64,000 nt of DNA, from assembly GCA_035771165.1 (NCBI GenBank), contig JAWNZC010000003.1:62001-126000 (forward strand), in the 5' to 3' direction. A program made the position numbers and the translations under genes. Position 1 is the stretch's first letter. The number at the start of each line of letters is the position of its first letter. Positions 42,945 through 54,931 of the stretch are shown piece by piece. The stretch is from Paragorgia papillata (Eukaryota > Cnidaria > Anthozoa > Scleralcyonacea > Coralliidae). The notes beneath the pieces were generated by a model. The model searched no databases. It saw nothing but the letters and a program-made list of their open reading frames with translations, and was not told the origin of the DNA.

Positions 42945-45900
42945 GGCGAAAAGCTTAAGTGATAATGACGGAATGACCTCAACCGCTTCTGGTTTTTGGC
43001 TTTTTACTGACGAAAACCGCTGAAACTTGTAACGCGCGCGAAAAGAGACCTCGTACCCAGGCTCTTTGCTCGGCACCCCAAACTCGCTGGAGCAAAAAAC
43101 CTGGTGAACGCTGGTCACGCGTGTCTCCCAGAATCTGGGAGATAGAAAATTAACGTCACAAGGGAGGGGGATAACGTTCAACTGTGCCCCGATGGGTAGA
43201 ACTAGTTTTCTAGTTTAGTTTGCATTTTCTAGTTTAGTTTAGTTTAGTTTCGAACCACTCAGTCGAAAAGAAAGAAGGCCACAAATCACAAATGTCATGC
43301 TAGATATAATCACATGCCTCAGTTTCGCAAATCTTATTGGTCAATATCGCCAGCGGCCACGCGGAGGACTAATAACGCGACACACAAAAAAAAAAAAAAA
43401 TCAAAAAAAATCGCGAAACCTAGACTCGTCTACCACAGTTAGTCCGAGTAATTAGCCCTTTGGAGGCACATTACAGTTTAGTATCATTGCACGAGTGATG
43501 TATATAGCGGCCGGACGCAGCAAAAGCTACACCGACGCCACACACCCTTGTCGAAAATTGAGGTGTAAATCAGCTATGGCTCTGCTCTGCTTTGTCGGTG
43601 TCTTGCACGGCTGATGTTCTTGGCACCACTATGGTGGCCCAGAGCCGCCAGAGCATTTTTCCTTCTTTTTCTTTTATTTACTCTTTATTTTTAAAATAAA
43701 AACTAAAATAAAAACAAAAATCATTCAAAATCAAAGTTAAATTAAAACAAAACGCAAAATCATCATGGCCCAGAGCCGCCATAGCATTTTTAAAATTAAA
43801 ACAAAACGCAAAATCATCATGGCCCAGGACCGCCATAGCATTTTTAAAATTAAAACAAAACGCAAAATCATCATGGCCCAGGGCCGCCATAGCATTTTTA
43901 AAATTAAAACAAAACGCAAAATCATCATGGCCTAGGACCGCCATAGACCAGAATGCTCTGCGAAAGGTTATGAGAAAAGGCAGATGAGAAAAGGCGGATA
44001 AGGGGATAAAAGGCGGATGAGAAAACGAGGATGAGAAAACGAGGATGAGAAAAAGTGAGCTTGGGTTTTGGATCTTTGGCTGAGAATCGAGTGTAGTTTG
44101 TCGAGGGGCCGTAAAATTAGCTAAAAATATTTTTGAAATATAGTAAATATGAATTTTGAAGTAAACAAGTCTTGTCGTGGCATTTACGCAAAGTGTATGA
44201 TGCTTCAATGTTTTGGAAGACTTGTCCAAAAAAGGGCTGATCATGGCTTTCTGAGACGTCTCCTCTTGACTAGTAAAATCGTCTGGCGTTAGAGTAAAAA
44301 TAGAGTTGTAGCCGCCTGGCTACAAACCAAGAATTTGTATAATTCCAATGTCGAAATGTAATTATGTACATTAGGTTTGGCCTACAGGCAACTCTGCTGA
44401 TTTACAAAAATAGCGCGGAGGTTTGCCTCTACCGCTTGCGAAATGGTTTACGCTAGGAATGAAGATAATACACGAATTATCCGGTTAGGTTTAAGATACG
44501 CATTCACTTTATCTGTCATCGACCGCTTTCAGTCTGGCTGACGTTTGCATGGCTAACGTAGAAGTGTAATATATGCAAAATCACTTTCGAGGTTGGTGGC
44601 AAAAGAAAATTTCCCCATCACCTTTACCACTCCCCTCACGCCCCCACTGGCGCCGTTATGCAGCTTATTCAAAAAGTTCGGTTTTCGTAAGGTCGTCTCC
44701 ATATACCATGTTAGTTTATGGAGTGGCCTAAACTGAACTGAACAGTCCAATCGCTAAGTAGTCAAGTCGACTGCGTGTAGTATAACTGCTCGACTGATCA
44801 CTATAACGTCGTTTCCACTAAGCGTATAACTTTGCGCGCGTGATTTCTTATTACGCAACTGAATTGAAGAGGTATAGCTCCAGTCTTTTTTGTTGCAGTA
44901 ATGAATTAGGTGTGACATGTTTCGGCTCCATCTCAGTTGAAGCCGCAACTCCATCAATCTCAACTACGCATCAGAACGACGTGTTCTGAGTCGGGATAAA
45001 ACTCATTATCCTGCTGAGGTCTCCGTATAATTGAGTTTATAAAATTTAAATGCAATGCAAATGAATACTGTTAATCTTTGCCTGAGATTGCAAGGAAATC
45101 GCTTGTGCGGAACCGCACTCAGCTAGCAATACAATGCAATTGTAACGCTTTGCCAATATTCAGGTGGGTTGTTAACTGGAGTGTGTTGATTGCCGCCCAA
45201 GCTGAGGTACAATCGCTCCGATAGTCCGTTATATCATGACCACCCCAGGCAGGCCTAGCCTTTCGCCAAGTCATACGACACTAAGATTTTAGTAGAACGT
45301 CTGCAAAGGAGGCTAATGTGACTCTTTAGGAATCTTATCAGATTGCAATATAGATCTACAACGTGCGGATTGCAATAATCTCAAACGCGCATAAAATCAA
45401 CTACATTAAGAGACTTGGTCAGCACCTTACCAGGTGCATGTTGTTATTGGGAATATGAAGACTAGGTCAACCAGTTTCCTATAAAACCAAAACGGCTTTT
45501 GTAAAAGCCACCAAAATTCAAAAAGAATAATAACGAACTACAGAATAAAGACTCCCGAAAAAATCCCGCTTGGCGGCAGTTAATTAGAAAATCCCACTTG
45601 GCGGTAAAGCAGGTTTCTGACTAAGACCTTAAGTGGCTCGCATAATTGAAAAGGGCTGAGATGGGCTATAACTTTTTCACTGCTAAATTTATCTCTTTGA
45701 CGAGTAAAATCGTCCGACGTTAGCCAGAGTAAAATAATAAAAGTCGACTGTAGCACTTGCAGCGATTGTTCTAGTCTGATAACCGCACTGGCTGTGGCAA
45801 AGCCGGCCATAGATATAGTCTTACTTGTACAAGTCGACCATATAGCACGAATATTGTCCGGCGGCCGGTTTGAACAGATTACAGAAAAAAAAATCAATCG

Positions 45901-47922
45901 TTTTCTATAAAAATAAAATAAAAACAGACTAGACTAGAGTAATCTGTTTTCGGCAATTCAGTCAAAGACGCTGATATGTTCAATGGACCATCACCATCCA
46001 GGCAGCCTTTCAGAGTGGCGAAATGGTTGTCAGGTATATAACCGGAAACTGTCGAAAAGCATTACTCATTAGCTCGGAGCTTGATCTCAAAAAAACACCT
46101 TACTGACTATTTGACTACGCACCATTCTATTTTTGAGGGGGAGGTTGGGCAAATACCAAAAAAGAAATTCGAGCACAGGCTTGGCAGAGAAAAAACCCCC
46201 AGATCAGAGTAATCTATTGTGAATATGAAGACTAGGTCGTCCATCACAGTCAAAAAGAATAACGAACTACAGAATAAAGTCCCCCGGAAAAATCCCGCTT
46301 GGCGGCAGTAACTCGCTAGCATAGTTCAGGTTAATCAGAAAATCCCCGTTAAGTGGCCCGCAAAATTGAAATGGGCTAAGATGTGCTATAACTTTTTCAC
46401 TGCTAGATTTCTCTCTTTGACGAGTAAAATCGCCGGACGTTAGCCAGAGTAAAATAATAAAAGTCGACTGTAGCACTTGCAGCGATTGTTAGCTAGTCTG
46501 ATAACCGCACTGGCTGTTGCAAAGCCGGCCATAGATATAGTCTTACTTGTACAAGTCGACCATAGCACAAATATTGTCCGGCGGCCGGTTTGAACAGATT
46601 ACAGGGAAAAAAATCAACCGTTTTCTATAAAAATAAAATAAAAACAGACTAGACTAGAGTCATCTATTTTCGGCAATTCAGTCAAAGACGCTGAATCCAC
46701 GCAACCTTTCAGAGTGGCGAAATGGTTGTCAGGTATATAACCGGAAACTGTCGAAAAGCATTACTCATTAGCTCGGAGCTTGATCTCAAAAAAACACCTT
46801 ACTGACTATTTGACTACGGACCATTCTATTTTTGAGGGGGAGGTTGGGCAAATACCAAAAAAGAAATTCGAGCACAGGCTTGGCAGAGAAGAAAAATTCG
46901 TGCACAGCCAAACGGTAGATTGTAAACATGTCATAAATTGTGAAAATAATTCTTGCAGAGGTAATTTCCGCCGCAAAATAAATTCTTGCACAGAAAAACC
47001 GCCCAAACCCCAACTCAAAACAAAATGGTCCGTCCCTTAGTAATTGCAACGATAGCTAGTCTGATAACCGCACTGACTGTGGCAAAGCCGGCCATAAATA
47101 TAGTCTGACTTAGTAACTGAAAGCACAAATATTGTCCAGCCGGTTTGAACAGATTACAGAAAAAAAAATCAATCGTTTTCTATAAAAATAAAATAAAAAC
47201 AGATCAGAGTAATCTATTGTGAATATGAAGACTAGGTCGTCCATCACGAAAATTCAAAAAGAATAACGAACTACAGAATAAAGTCTCCCCGGAAAAATCC
47301 CGCTTGGCGGCAGTAATTCGCTAGCATAGTTCAGGTTAATCAGAAAATCCCCGTTAAGTGGCCCGCAAAATTGAAATGGGCTAAGATGTGCTAAACTTTT
47401 TCACTGCTAGATTTCTCTCTTTGACGAGCAAAATCGCCGGACGTTAGCCAGAGTAAAATAATAAAACTCGACTGTAGCACTTGCAGCGATTGTTAGCTAG
47501 TCTGATAACCGCACTGGCTGTTGCAAAGCCGGCCATAGATATAGTCTTACTTGTACAACTTTACCCTAGCACAAATGTTGTCCGGCGGCCGGTTTGAACA
47601 GATTACAGAAAAAAAAATCAATCGTTTTCTATAAAAATAAAATAAAAACAGACTAGACTAGAGTAATCTGTTTTCGGCAATTCAGTCAAAGACGCTGATA
47701 GGTTCAATGGACCATCACCATCCAGGCAGCCTTTCAGAGTGGCGAAATGGTTGTCAGGTATATAACCGGAAACTGTCGAAAAGCATTACTCATTAACTCG
47801 GAGCTTGATCTCAAAAAAAACACCTTACTGACTATTTGACTACGGACCATTCTATTTCTGAGGGGGAGGTTGGGCAGATACCAAAAAAAAAATTCGAGCA
47901 CAGGCTTGGCAGAGAAAACAAA

Positions 47923-49383
47923 CGGTACGCATAGCGTACATGTATCTGCGCTGAACACATTAGAACAGAATTTATAGCCTATAAATAGTGCCTATTATGA
48001 AACAATGGCACAAACTCAAGATTGACATGAAATCGTAATGCATTCACTATCATCCCTAATATTCAACCTCGATTTCAAACCATTGTTCATGCCCATTGAA
48101 GCAAAATTGGGAAGTGTCTAAAGCACTCATATTACTCTAGTTATCATACATTTCTTGCATTTTTTGTTTGTTGTGTTTACAAGGATGCTACTAGGGTAAA
48201 CCAGCTGCTAGGGTTACCCTAGTAGCCAGGTTATGTTTTGTCCTTGTAAATGCATTTGGTAGGGATAACGCGCCTACCTGCCACCTGCCTACTTGTTATT
48301 AGTGCTTGGTAACCAGGTCTAATAAAGTTGACCTGGGCAGCAGGATGACCCTAACTTTGACTCGGGTGCTAGGGTAACCCTACCTCCTTGTAAACAGGCC
48401 AGTTCAGTGAACGTAATAACTAATAAGTGAATGAGATAACAAGCCAATCCCGTGATATTAAAGAAAATAAATCGTGGGTCAGATCGTGGTTTATTAGATA
48501 CAACTTTGTCAACTTACAACAACCTAATATTTATTAAATAGGCACTGCTAATAAACTGGATTGCTTTAAAAATGTAAAAGAATGCTACCTGTACATGTTG
48601 TGAAATATATACTTGTTATTCTTATTAATAAGGCAGTGAGGTTGTTTACCTGACATGTATGGCACGTATCTATAAGCTAAATAGAAAAATCTAGTTCGAA
48701 ATCTTGGATTGTTTATTAGATACAACTTTATACTGCAAGCAGTCAATGAGTACATGTGTGTACTGCTAAATACACTTGATGGCATTAAAAATGTAAAATG
48801 ATGCTACCGGTTGTGAAATAAATACTTGTAAGTTTCCTCCAAAGACAATTGTTTGCCTTCCCAAGAGTAATGTTTGTCACTTGAAGACCACGGTCCTAAT
48901 TCACAAACAGTTTTATATAGTACACGTGTTGGCCTGAGTCGCCTGACTCGATATAAAATCGCCCAACGAGTTGAAAACCTTTTGTCAACTCTTCAATCGT
49001 TCTGTATAACGCACAAAAACTGTGATAGATCACACTTGCAAGTTTACTATAAGTCATGTTAAAAATACTTGCCATTTGTATCAGCAATATTGTCTTTCTT
49101 CGAAAATAGTGTTGCTCTTTTGATGTGGCGACGAAATAATATTATAAACACGATCGGGATTAAAGAATACTTGTTTCCATCGTTCAACCTGACAGCTCGT
49201 ACGTTGACGCCAAAAAATTCTAAGCTTCGATCTGTGCTTCGATTGTCCCCGATGTAATTGTCGCGCATTGATTAGAGAGTTAGACCACAGCACACACTAC
49301 AGGTCAGTGGTTACACAAAAAAGTTAACACACAAACACACACACACACACACACAACACGATAGCAATATATCAGCTGCGCAG
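47923..49383. mobile_element. 1.46-kb element of unknown class, + orientation
   Basis: It interrupts one unit of the 1-kb array. AAACAAA lies before (47916-47922) and after (49384-49390), and the uninterrupted version is visible in sister units (near 46885 and 21578). The same 1.46-kb sequence is at 59811-61773 inverted and in different flanks, which defines both ends. The ends are not convincing TIRs (CGGTACGCATAGCG versus CTGCGCAG). It contains a roughly 222-bp MITE (48175-48396), two related blocks of about 200 bp (near 48480-48640 and 48700-48830), and (AC)n at 49328-49353. No transposase was recognised. Confidence 0.75.
48175..48396. mobile_element. MITE with GTTTACAAGGA ends inside the 1.46-kb element
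   Basis: gtttacaaggatgctactag at the left pairs with the tagggtaaccctacctccttgtaaac end. ctagggttaccctag palindromes lie just inside each end. The sibling at 60795-61018 occupies the same position of the other 1.46-kb copy, so it was present before that element spread. Confidence 0.65.
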
Positions 49384-50590
49384 AAACAAAAAATCGTGCA
49401 CAGCCAAACGGTAGATTGTAAACATGTCATAAATTGCGAAAATAATTCTTGCAGAGGTAATTTCCGCCGCAAAATAAAATTCTTGCACAGAAAAACCGCT
49501 CAAACCCCAACTCAAAATAAAATGGTCCGTCCCTTAGTAATTGCAACGATAGCTAGTCTGATAACCGCACTGACTGTGGCAAAGCCGGCCATAAATATAG
49601 TCTGACTTAGTGACTTGTACAAGTCGACCGTAGCACTGAAAGAGTTCAGAAACTGAAAGCACAAATATTGTCCAGCCGGATTGAACAGATTACAGATAAA
49701 AAATCAATCGTTTTCTATAAAAATAAAATAAAAACAGATCAGAGTAATCTATTGTGAATATGAAGACTAGGTCGTCCATCACGAAAATTCAAAAAGAATA
49801 ACGAACTACAGAATAAAGTCTCCCAGGAAAAATCCCGCTTGGCGGCAGTAATTGGCTAGCATAGTTCAGGTTAATCAGAAAATCCCCGTTAAGTGGCCCG
49901 CAAAATTGAAATGGGCTAAGATGTGCTATAACTTTTTCACTGCTAGATTTCTCTCTTTGACGAGTAAAATCGCCGGACGTTAGCCAGAGTAAAATAATAA
50001 AAGTCGACTGTAGCACTTGCAGCGATTGTTAGCTAGTCTGATAACCGCACTGGTTGTTGCAAAGCCGGCCATAGATATAGTCTTACTTGTACAAGTCGAC
50101 CCTAGCACAAATATTGTCCGGCGGCCGGTTTGAACAGATTACAGGGAAAAAAATCAAACCGTTTTCTATAAAAATAAAATAAAAACAGACTAGACTAGAG
50201 TCATCTATTTTCGGCAATTCAGTCAAAGACGGTGAATCCACGCAACCTTTCAGAGTGGCGAAATGATTGCCAGGTATATAACCGGAAACTGTCGAAAAGC
50301 ATTACTCATTAGTTCGGAGCTTGATCTCATTTGACTATGGACCATTCCATTTTTGAGGGGGAGGTTGGAAAATACCAAAAAGAAATTAAGGCACCGGGTT
50401 GGCTGAGAAAAAAGAATTGTGCACAGCCAAACGGTAGATTTACAAACGTGTCATAAATTGTGAAAATAATTCTTGCAGAGGCTTTCGCCGCAAAATAAAA
50501 TTTGCTCAAAATGGCTAAATGGTTGCTAAGTATGACCAGAAACTGTCGAAAAGCATTGCTGAATTCGGAACTTGATCTCAATAGCAAGAA

Positions 50591-51023
50591 AAATAGGTTG
50601 TCTTCAGTTAAGTATAACAGTTTTTCGTTACCAAAACTATTCTCGGCAGTTTGCTACCTTTCCACTTTGCTCTATCTAAAACACTGCCTACGCAGCACTC
50701 TACTTTTTTACCACAAAAACTGCGGTTTCGGTGTTAACAGTTGTTCTTGCACAAATATTGTTTTCGTTTGGTAAACTGTAAACTAAAAGCTAATCTCGAC
50801 AGTAAGCACCTCTTCACTGCTCCACCGAAAACACTGCCTACGCAGCACTATACGTTTTACTCTGACGAAAGGCTCCGTTTGAAACGTCAGTATTTAGTCA
50901 CCCATTCTTGGTGAAGTGACATACCATGGTGCCATAGAATATATAATTTCTGTCGGCAAAGCGCTTTTTCTATTTCTAGCACTCATCGATAAGTCGTCGG
51001 CTCGTTGCTTAGCAAACCGGGAC
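50591..51023. other. Upstream region of the SET gene with two direct repeats
   Basis: aaaacactgcctacgcagca occurs at about 50679 and 50828 in direct orientation. ctgacgaaaggctccgtttg followed by aaacgtcag (50860-50888) resembles the Penelope-type linker. A TATA-like tatataat is at 50940-50948. No coding region was seen. Confidence 0.45.
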
Positions 51024-51057
51024 ATGCAAATATCGTATGCAAATCACGTATGCAAAT
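51024..51057. promoter_or_regulatory. Three evenly spaced octamer (ATGCAAAT) motifs
   Basis: ATGCAAAT occurs at 51024, 51037 and 51050, exactly 13 bases apart, 90-123 bases upstream of the SET-gene ATG. ATGCAAAT is the canonical POU/Oct octamer. Spacing slightly over one helical turn could allow adjacent factors on related faces. The whole is a 13-bp tandem triplication (atgcaaat plus a 5-base spacer), so a microsatellite origin is also possible. Confidence 0.6.
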
Positions 51058-51146
51058 ATGACTAAACATGTCACTTGTCAGGTGTGATATTCTATAACGA
51101 CTGTCATTCGAAGCTTGGACATCATCGGAGGACAACCTTGGACATC

Positions 51147-54100
51147 ATGGCAACACGAAGAAGAAAAGGAAGGCAGACAGAAAAGGACAAGGCTAAACAG
51201 TTTTATGAAAAGAAAGCGGACCAAGACGGTTTCGAGGTGCGGAATCTACCAGTAAAAGGTATGCCTGACGAGTTAATTGATAGGATGAGTAAGCAAGAGC
51301 AGTTTAAACATCAAACTCTGATGAGGTTTTAATAACTACACTACAAGGCTCTTAAATGCATGTTTTTCGCCGCAATCACAGTGGACGAACAATTTATCTG
51401 GATCAGACTAACGTATATTAAGTACATGAGACTAGATCGTTTTTACGGTTTCTTTATTTACTGATTGGAGAAGGACAAAGGCCGGAAAAGAAAGCCATGA
51501 CGACTTCGACAACGCGGGAAATTTAAACGCTTTCTGGAAAGTATTGCTTTCGGCAAATCATAAATTCACGTTTGAAACAGATGTCGAATTTTATCGAACC
51601 TAACGAGTAACGTGTATTTGATTTGACACATGGTCGGTTGGACGTTTGCAACGGGCTTACGTCTAAGAACAGCACATAAAAAGCCCGGCCATTGAATCAA
51701 AGATGAATCGAAGCATTCTTCACGGTCACAGTAAAAATATGTGAAAGTTTTTTGCAATGTTAGGTCAGTTCTTGAAATCCAGTACGGGTGACTAACTAGA
51801 TTGTTCATATACGACAAAAAAGAACGGCATCGCAAATAGCAGCAACAACAAAAAATGAGAAATATTATTTTCTGTTTATAGTAGAAATTCATTTAGTGAT
51901 AAATCAATGACCTTTCGAGCAAAAGCTCTTTGTAAGAGTAGAAAAGCAGGCTAAAATATTTAATATATAAAAAGAGCAGTACAGTATCTTCAGAATCTCA
52001 GCTAAAATGTTTTGTTTCAGGGAGAGCAGTTTTCACAACTACGCACTTTGAAAAAGGGCAGTTCCTTTTGGAATATGGGGGTGAACTAATCTCCGAAGAA
52101 GAGGCACGAATCAGAGAAAAGCAGGATGAGAGGAACCCACTCATCTGTCGATACTTTTTTAACTTTGAAAGAAAATGTTTATGGTAAGTATTATTGAAAT
52201 TATATAATTATTATTATTATATAAAAACTCATCAGATCATACTCCTTTGTTGTTAGTTGGTTATTATCTGGAGCTAAATACCTGATGATAATAGACACTG
52301 TTTTTACATTACTCCTCAATATTTATTTCAAGTACAACACAAAAGTCCTAAAAACAAAAAAAAGGTCTAATGAGTATTTATACAAGTTAAAAGCCTCAGG
52401 TTACTCATAGCAATGCAGCTTGCCATCAGTCTATGCACTGATTGGTTCCAGAGTGGTCTTTACAAACCAGTGAAGACCAGTTATTACAAAAATTGAAAAA
52501 AAAACAAATAAAAAAGTTGAGCAAGACAAGCTAAAACATTGTGAAAATGAATTTACCACTATTTATTATGGTGACTGAAAGTGTTTTTGTTGTTTACAAT
52601 TTTCATTGAAAGTCAGTTACTTCACCTTGAGTCTTCGCTGCTAATTGTACTACCAACATTCAAATAAAACTAAAAACCTGGGCCACATAATAGAAACCTT
52701 ATTAACCTCGCTTGGCAGTCTTTACAGCAAAATTATCCTGCCTTTAGTCATTTCACACAAACCTCACTCCTTTGTCACTTGCTCAGTCTGTACTGAAAGA
52801 CTGTGGGCATGATAATTTTGCCATAAAGACCTCTAATATAATATTTAACATATATAACATAACAATATAACATAACATAACACAACACAACACAACACAA
52901 CACAACACAACACAACACCATACAACACAACACAATACCATACAATACATTACATTACATTACATTACATTACATTACATTACATTACATTACATTACAT
53001 TACATTACATTACATTACATTATATTATATTATATTATATTACAATATAATATAATATAATTATAATATAATTAAACTAAACTAAACTAACCTTATTTAT
53101 ACTGGATAACTCTATCAGTTATATCTAAACTGTCCCACCATCATTGGTCCAGTGTTACTTGTGATGTTTGGTAGAGTCAAACTGGAAGCACTCTTCTCAC
53201 ATGCTGCAAAGGTGAATTTTTTTTTAATCAGATAACTGCACCGTGCAGGAATCGAACCCGGCTCGCAGAGGTGAAAGGCATGTGCATTAACCACTGTGCC
53301 ACCAACACCCCATAACATAACATAACATAATATAATATACTGTAATATACTGTAATATACTGTACTATACTGTAATATAATATAATATAATATAATATAA
53401 TATAATATAATATTTAACAATTAGACAACGAGCCCGAGTTTTCTATGAGCGAATAGTCAACGAGGTGAAGCCGAGTCATTGGTCAATTGTTTTAAAAGAA
53501 TGACTTTCATTGGTTTATCCCAGAGGTTTATATCACCAATTATAAACTCCTGCAGTAGCCAATGAAATTCGAGTATAAATTTATAATTAGTATAAATTTA
53601 CAAGTTTATAATGCATTATAAACTTGTAAATTTATACTATAATATAATATAATATAATATAATATAATATAATATAATATAATATAATATAATATAATAT
53701 AATATAATATAATATAATATAATATAATATAATATAATATAATATAATATAATATAATATAAAAAAATATATACATATTATCAAAACTAATATCAGCAGT
53801 TTATCACCTTTTTACTTTGCAAGCGACCTTATTGACCCTAGCTAATTTTCAATGTGTACTGATGGACGCAGGTCATTGTGTCACACCTTGTCTCATCACT
53901 AAAATCTAACAATTCAGTAATAAATGCAATTATAGTGGGTTTCTGTTATTTCTCCATTAAACACACTTACTACATAAACATAACTTTAAATAAAGAAGCT
54001 TTAAATATAGCGGTGCCAAGTTGTGGAATAACTTATCCTCAGAAGCCAAATCGTCTGAGACGCTTCAATCTTTTAAAAGGCATATACACCCACTTTAGGC

Positions 54101-54337
54101 CACGATGCTGTATCACGCCTAAGAATTTGTATTTATGTATATATATTAGTAAGAACTTATATTATAAAACCCTGTAAAGTATAATGTACAGTTACATCTT
54201 TCTCTCCTTTTTTAATCTTTCTTTGTATCTATACTTTTCATTTGTTTTTAAAATTTCCAAAAATGTATTTATATTTAGTGTGACGCCCCTCATTGAAATC
54301 AGCTTTTGTTGTTGAGGCCAGCGTGTTTAAATAAAGT

Positions 54338-54369
<32 letters not shown>

Positions 54370-54616
54370 CATACATACATAACTTTCACTTACTTGTTTG
54401 ATTTCTAGCTATGATGCAAGTAAGGAACCAAATGAACGTGCTCCAAGCTTGGGAAGACTGGTGAACCATGGATATAGAAAGGAAATAAATGCAAAAATGA
54501 AAATGCTTGTTGCAGATAAACAGCCATTTCTATGTCTATTTGCTCTTAAGGACATTGAGCCAGGGAGTGAAGTACTGTATGATTATGGGCAAAAAGGATA
54601 CCCTTGGGAAAACCAG
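51147..54616 (+). CDS. KMT5A/SET8-like SET-domain lysine methyltransferase, exons 1-3
   Basis: The exons are 51147-51258, 52021-52183 and 54409-54616, with donors aaaag|gtatgc, tttatg|gtaagt and aaccag|gtaaaa, acceptors gtttcag and atttctag, and phases that join exactly (161 codons). Residues 1-37 are basic (MATRRRKGRQTEKDK). The SET domain spans about 37-158: KGRAVFTTTHFEKGQFLLEY then GGELI, the LCYDAS strand, GRLVNHG (residues 107-113; NH of the SAM-pocket NHS motif) and LYDYG with the catalytic-type Tyr151. There is no pre-SET or post-SET cysteine cluster, as in KMT5A, which methylates H4K20. In vertebrate KMT5A the SET domain ends the protein; here more exons follow. The upstream in-frame TTG at 51075 was rejected in favour of ATG 51147. 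Target specificity is inferred. Confidence 0.85.
52850..53095. repeat. Compound pentanucleotide satellite
   Basis: Runs of acaac/cataac grade into a long (ttaca)n and then (tatat)n/(aatat)n. This is a pure simple-sequence tract. Confidence 0.9.
53238..53311 (-). repeat. tRNA-derived SINE head
   Basis: On the minus strand, GGGGTGTTGGTGGCACAGTG, TTAATGC, then CCGGGTTCGATTCCTGC show Pol III A-box (TGGCACAGTGG) and B-box (GGTTCGATTCC) elements at tRNA spacing. Acceptor-stem pairing is poor, so it is a SINE rather than a working tRNA. The (aatat)n tract next to it is not a normal tRNA context. The anticodon position reads TTC, if alignable. Confidence 0.7.
53640..53762. repeat. (AATAT)n satellite
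   Basis: About 24 uninterrupted 5-bp units. A shorter block of the same unit is at 53370-53413. Confidence 0.95.
53997..54383 (+). mobile_element. 3' end of a LINE with (ACAT)n tail in intron 2
   Basis: The frame SFKYSGAKLWNNLSSEAKSS then ETLQSFKRHIHPL-TAG (54098) is a LINE RT C-terminus. It is followed by a 3' UTR (gtttaaataaagttt) and a (catacata)n tail at 54344-54383. CR1/L2/RTE-type elements often end in such microsatellites. It is in sense with the host gene. Confidence 0.75.
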
Positions 54617-54649
54617 GTAAAATTACAGTTTTTGTTATTTATATCTGTA

Positions 54650-54654
54650 AATAG

Positions 54655-54688
<34 letters not shown>

Positions 54689-54875
54689 CTATATTGTTGA
54701 TGGTCGCTACTGTCAGTTTCACGCTGGGAAACTGACAGTAGCGTGAAACTGCTAGCGTGAAACTGACAGTAGCGACCATCAACATTTGAGGTAAGCCCAC
54801 TTATAGTATATTCACTCTATCTTTACGGTATTGAGCACTTTTCGACATTTCACGAACAACACTTTGTTTGTTTGT

Positions 54876-54931
<56 letters not shown>

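Larger units (their letters stand above)
24630..46195. repeat. Second copy of the 24.6-kb unit (21.6 kb present)
   Basis: It matches 1-21577 collinearly. Differences seen by eye include four 1-bp insertions at 25885-26030, two extra bases at about 32762, single substitutions such as 29645 and 35240, a 1-bp insertion near 35803, and the 14-bp deletion at 43990. The match ends inside the 1-kb repeat at agagaaaaaacccccagatc, where copy 2 jumps about 345 bases ahead within the same repeat and continues into the array 46199-50590. The junction at 24629/24630 is seamless within the TNF pseudo-exon. Confidence 0.95.
45451..50590. repeat. Higher-order tandem array of a roughly 1-kb dimeric repeat
   Basis: The anchor gaatatgaagactaggtc occurs at 45451, 46221, 47221 and 49756. 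Spacings are 770 (an internal deletion of about 340), 1000 and 2535 (about 1075 after subtracting the 1461-bp insert at 47923-49383). Each unit is two diverged halves, both with agtctgataaccgcactg and an A/T-rich ttttctataaaaataaaata box. Other constant words are ggtatataaccggaaactgt and ttgagggggaggttgg. The last unit (49756-50590) decays toward the SET gene. Short frames ending AKPAINIV recur, but units differ by indels, so coding is doubtful. Confidence 0.9.
52184..54408. other. Intron 2 of the SET gene, repeat-filled
   Basis: It holds ACAAC/TTACA-type satellites (52850-53095), a tRNA-derived SINE (53238-53311), AATAT satellites (53330-53415, 53640-53762), a palindrome around 53575-53640 and a LINE 3' end (53997-54383). 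Bases 52184-52850 contain nothing I can identify. Confidence 0.6.

Noticed and set aside
24630..46195. Calling the duplication definitely real
   Set aside because: Near-identity and location at a repeat boundary are equally expected from two alleles assembled in series; sequence alone cannot decide.
51075..51146. Upstream in-frame extension of the SET protein starting at TTG 51075
   Set aside because: No ATG; ATG 51147 opens a basic N-terminus and lies at a sensible distance from the octamer cluster.
53238..53311. Functional tRNA gene
   Set aside because: A and B boxes are present but the acceptor and D stems pair poorly and the flanks are SINE/satellite-like.
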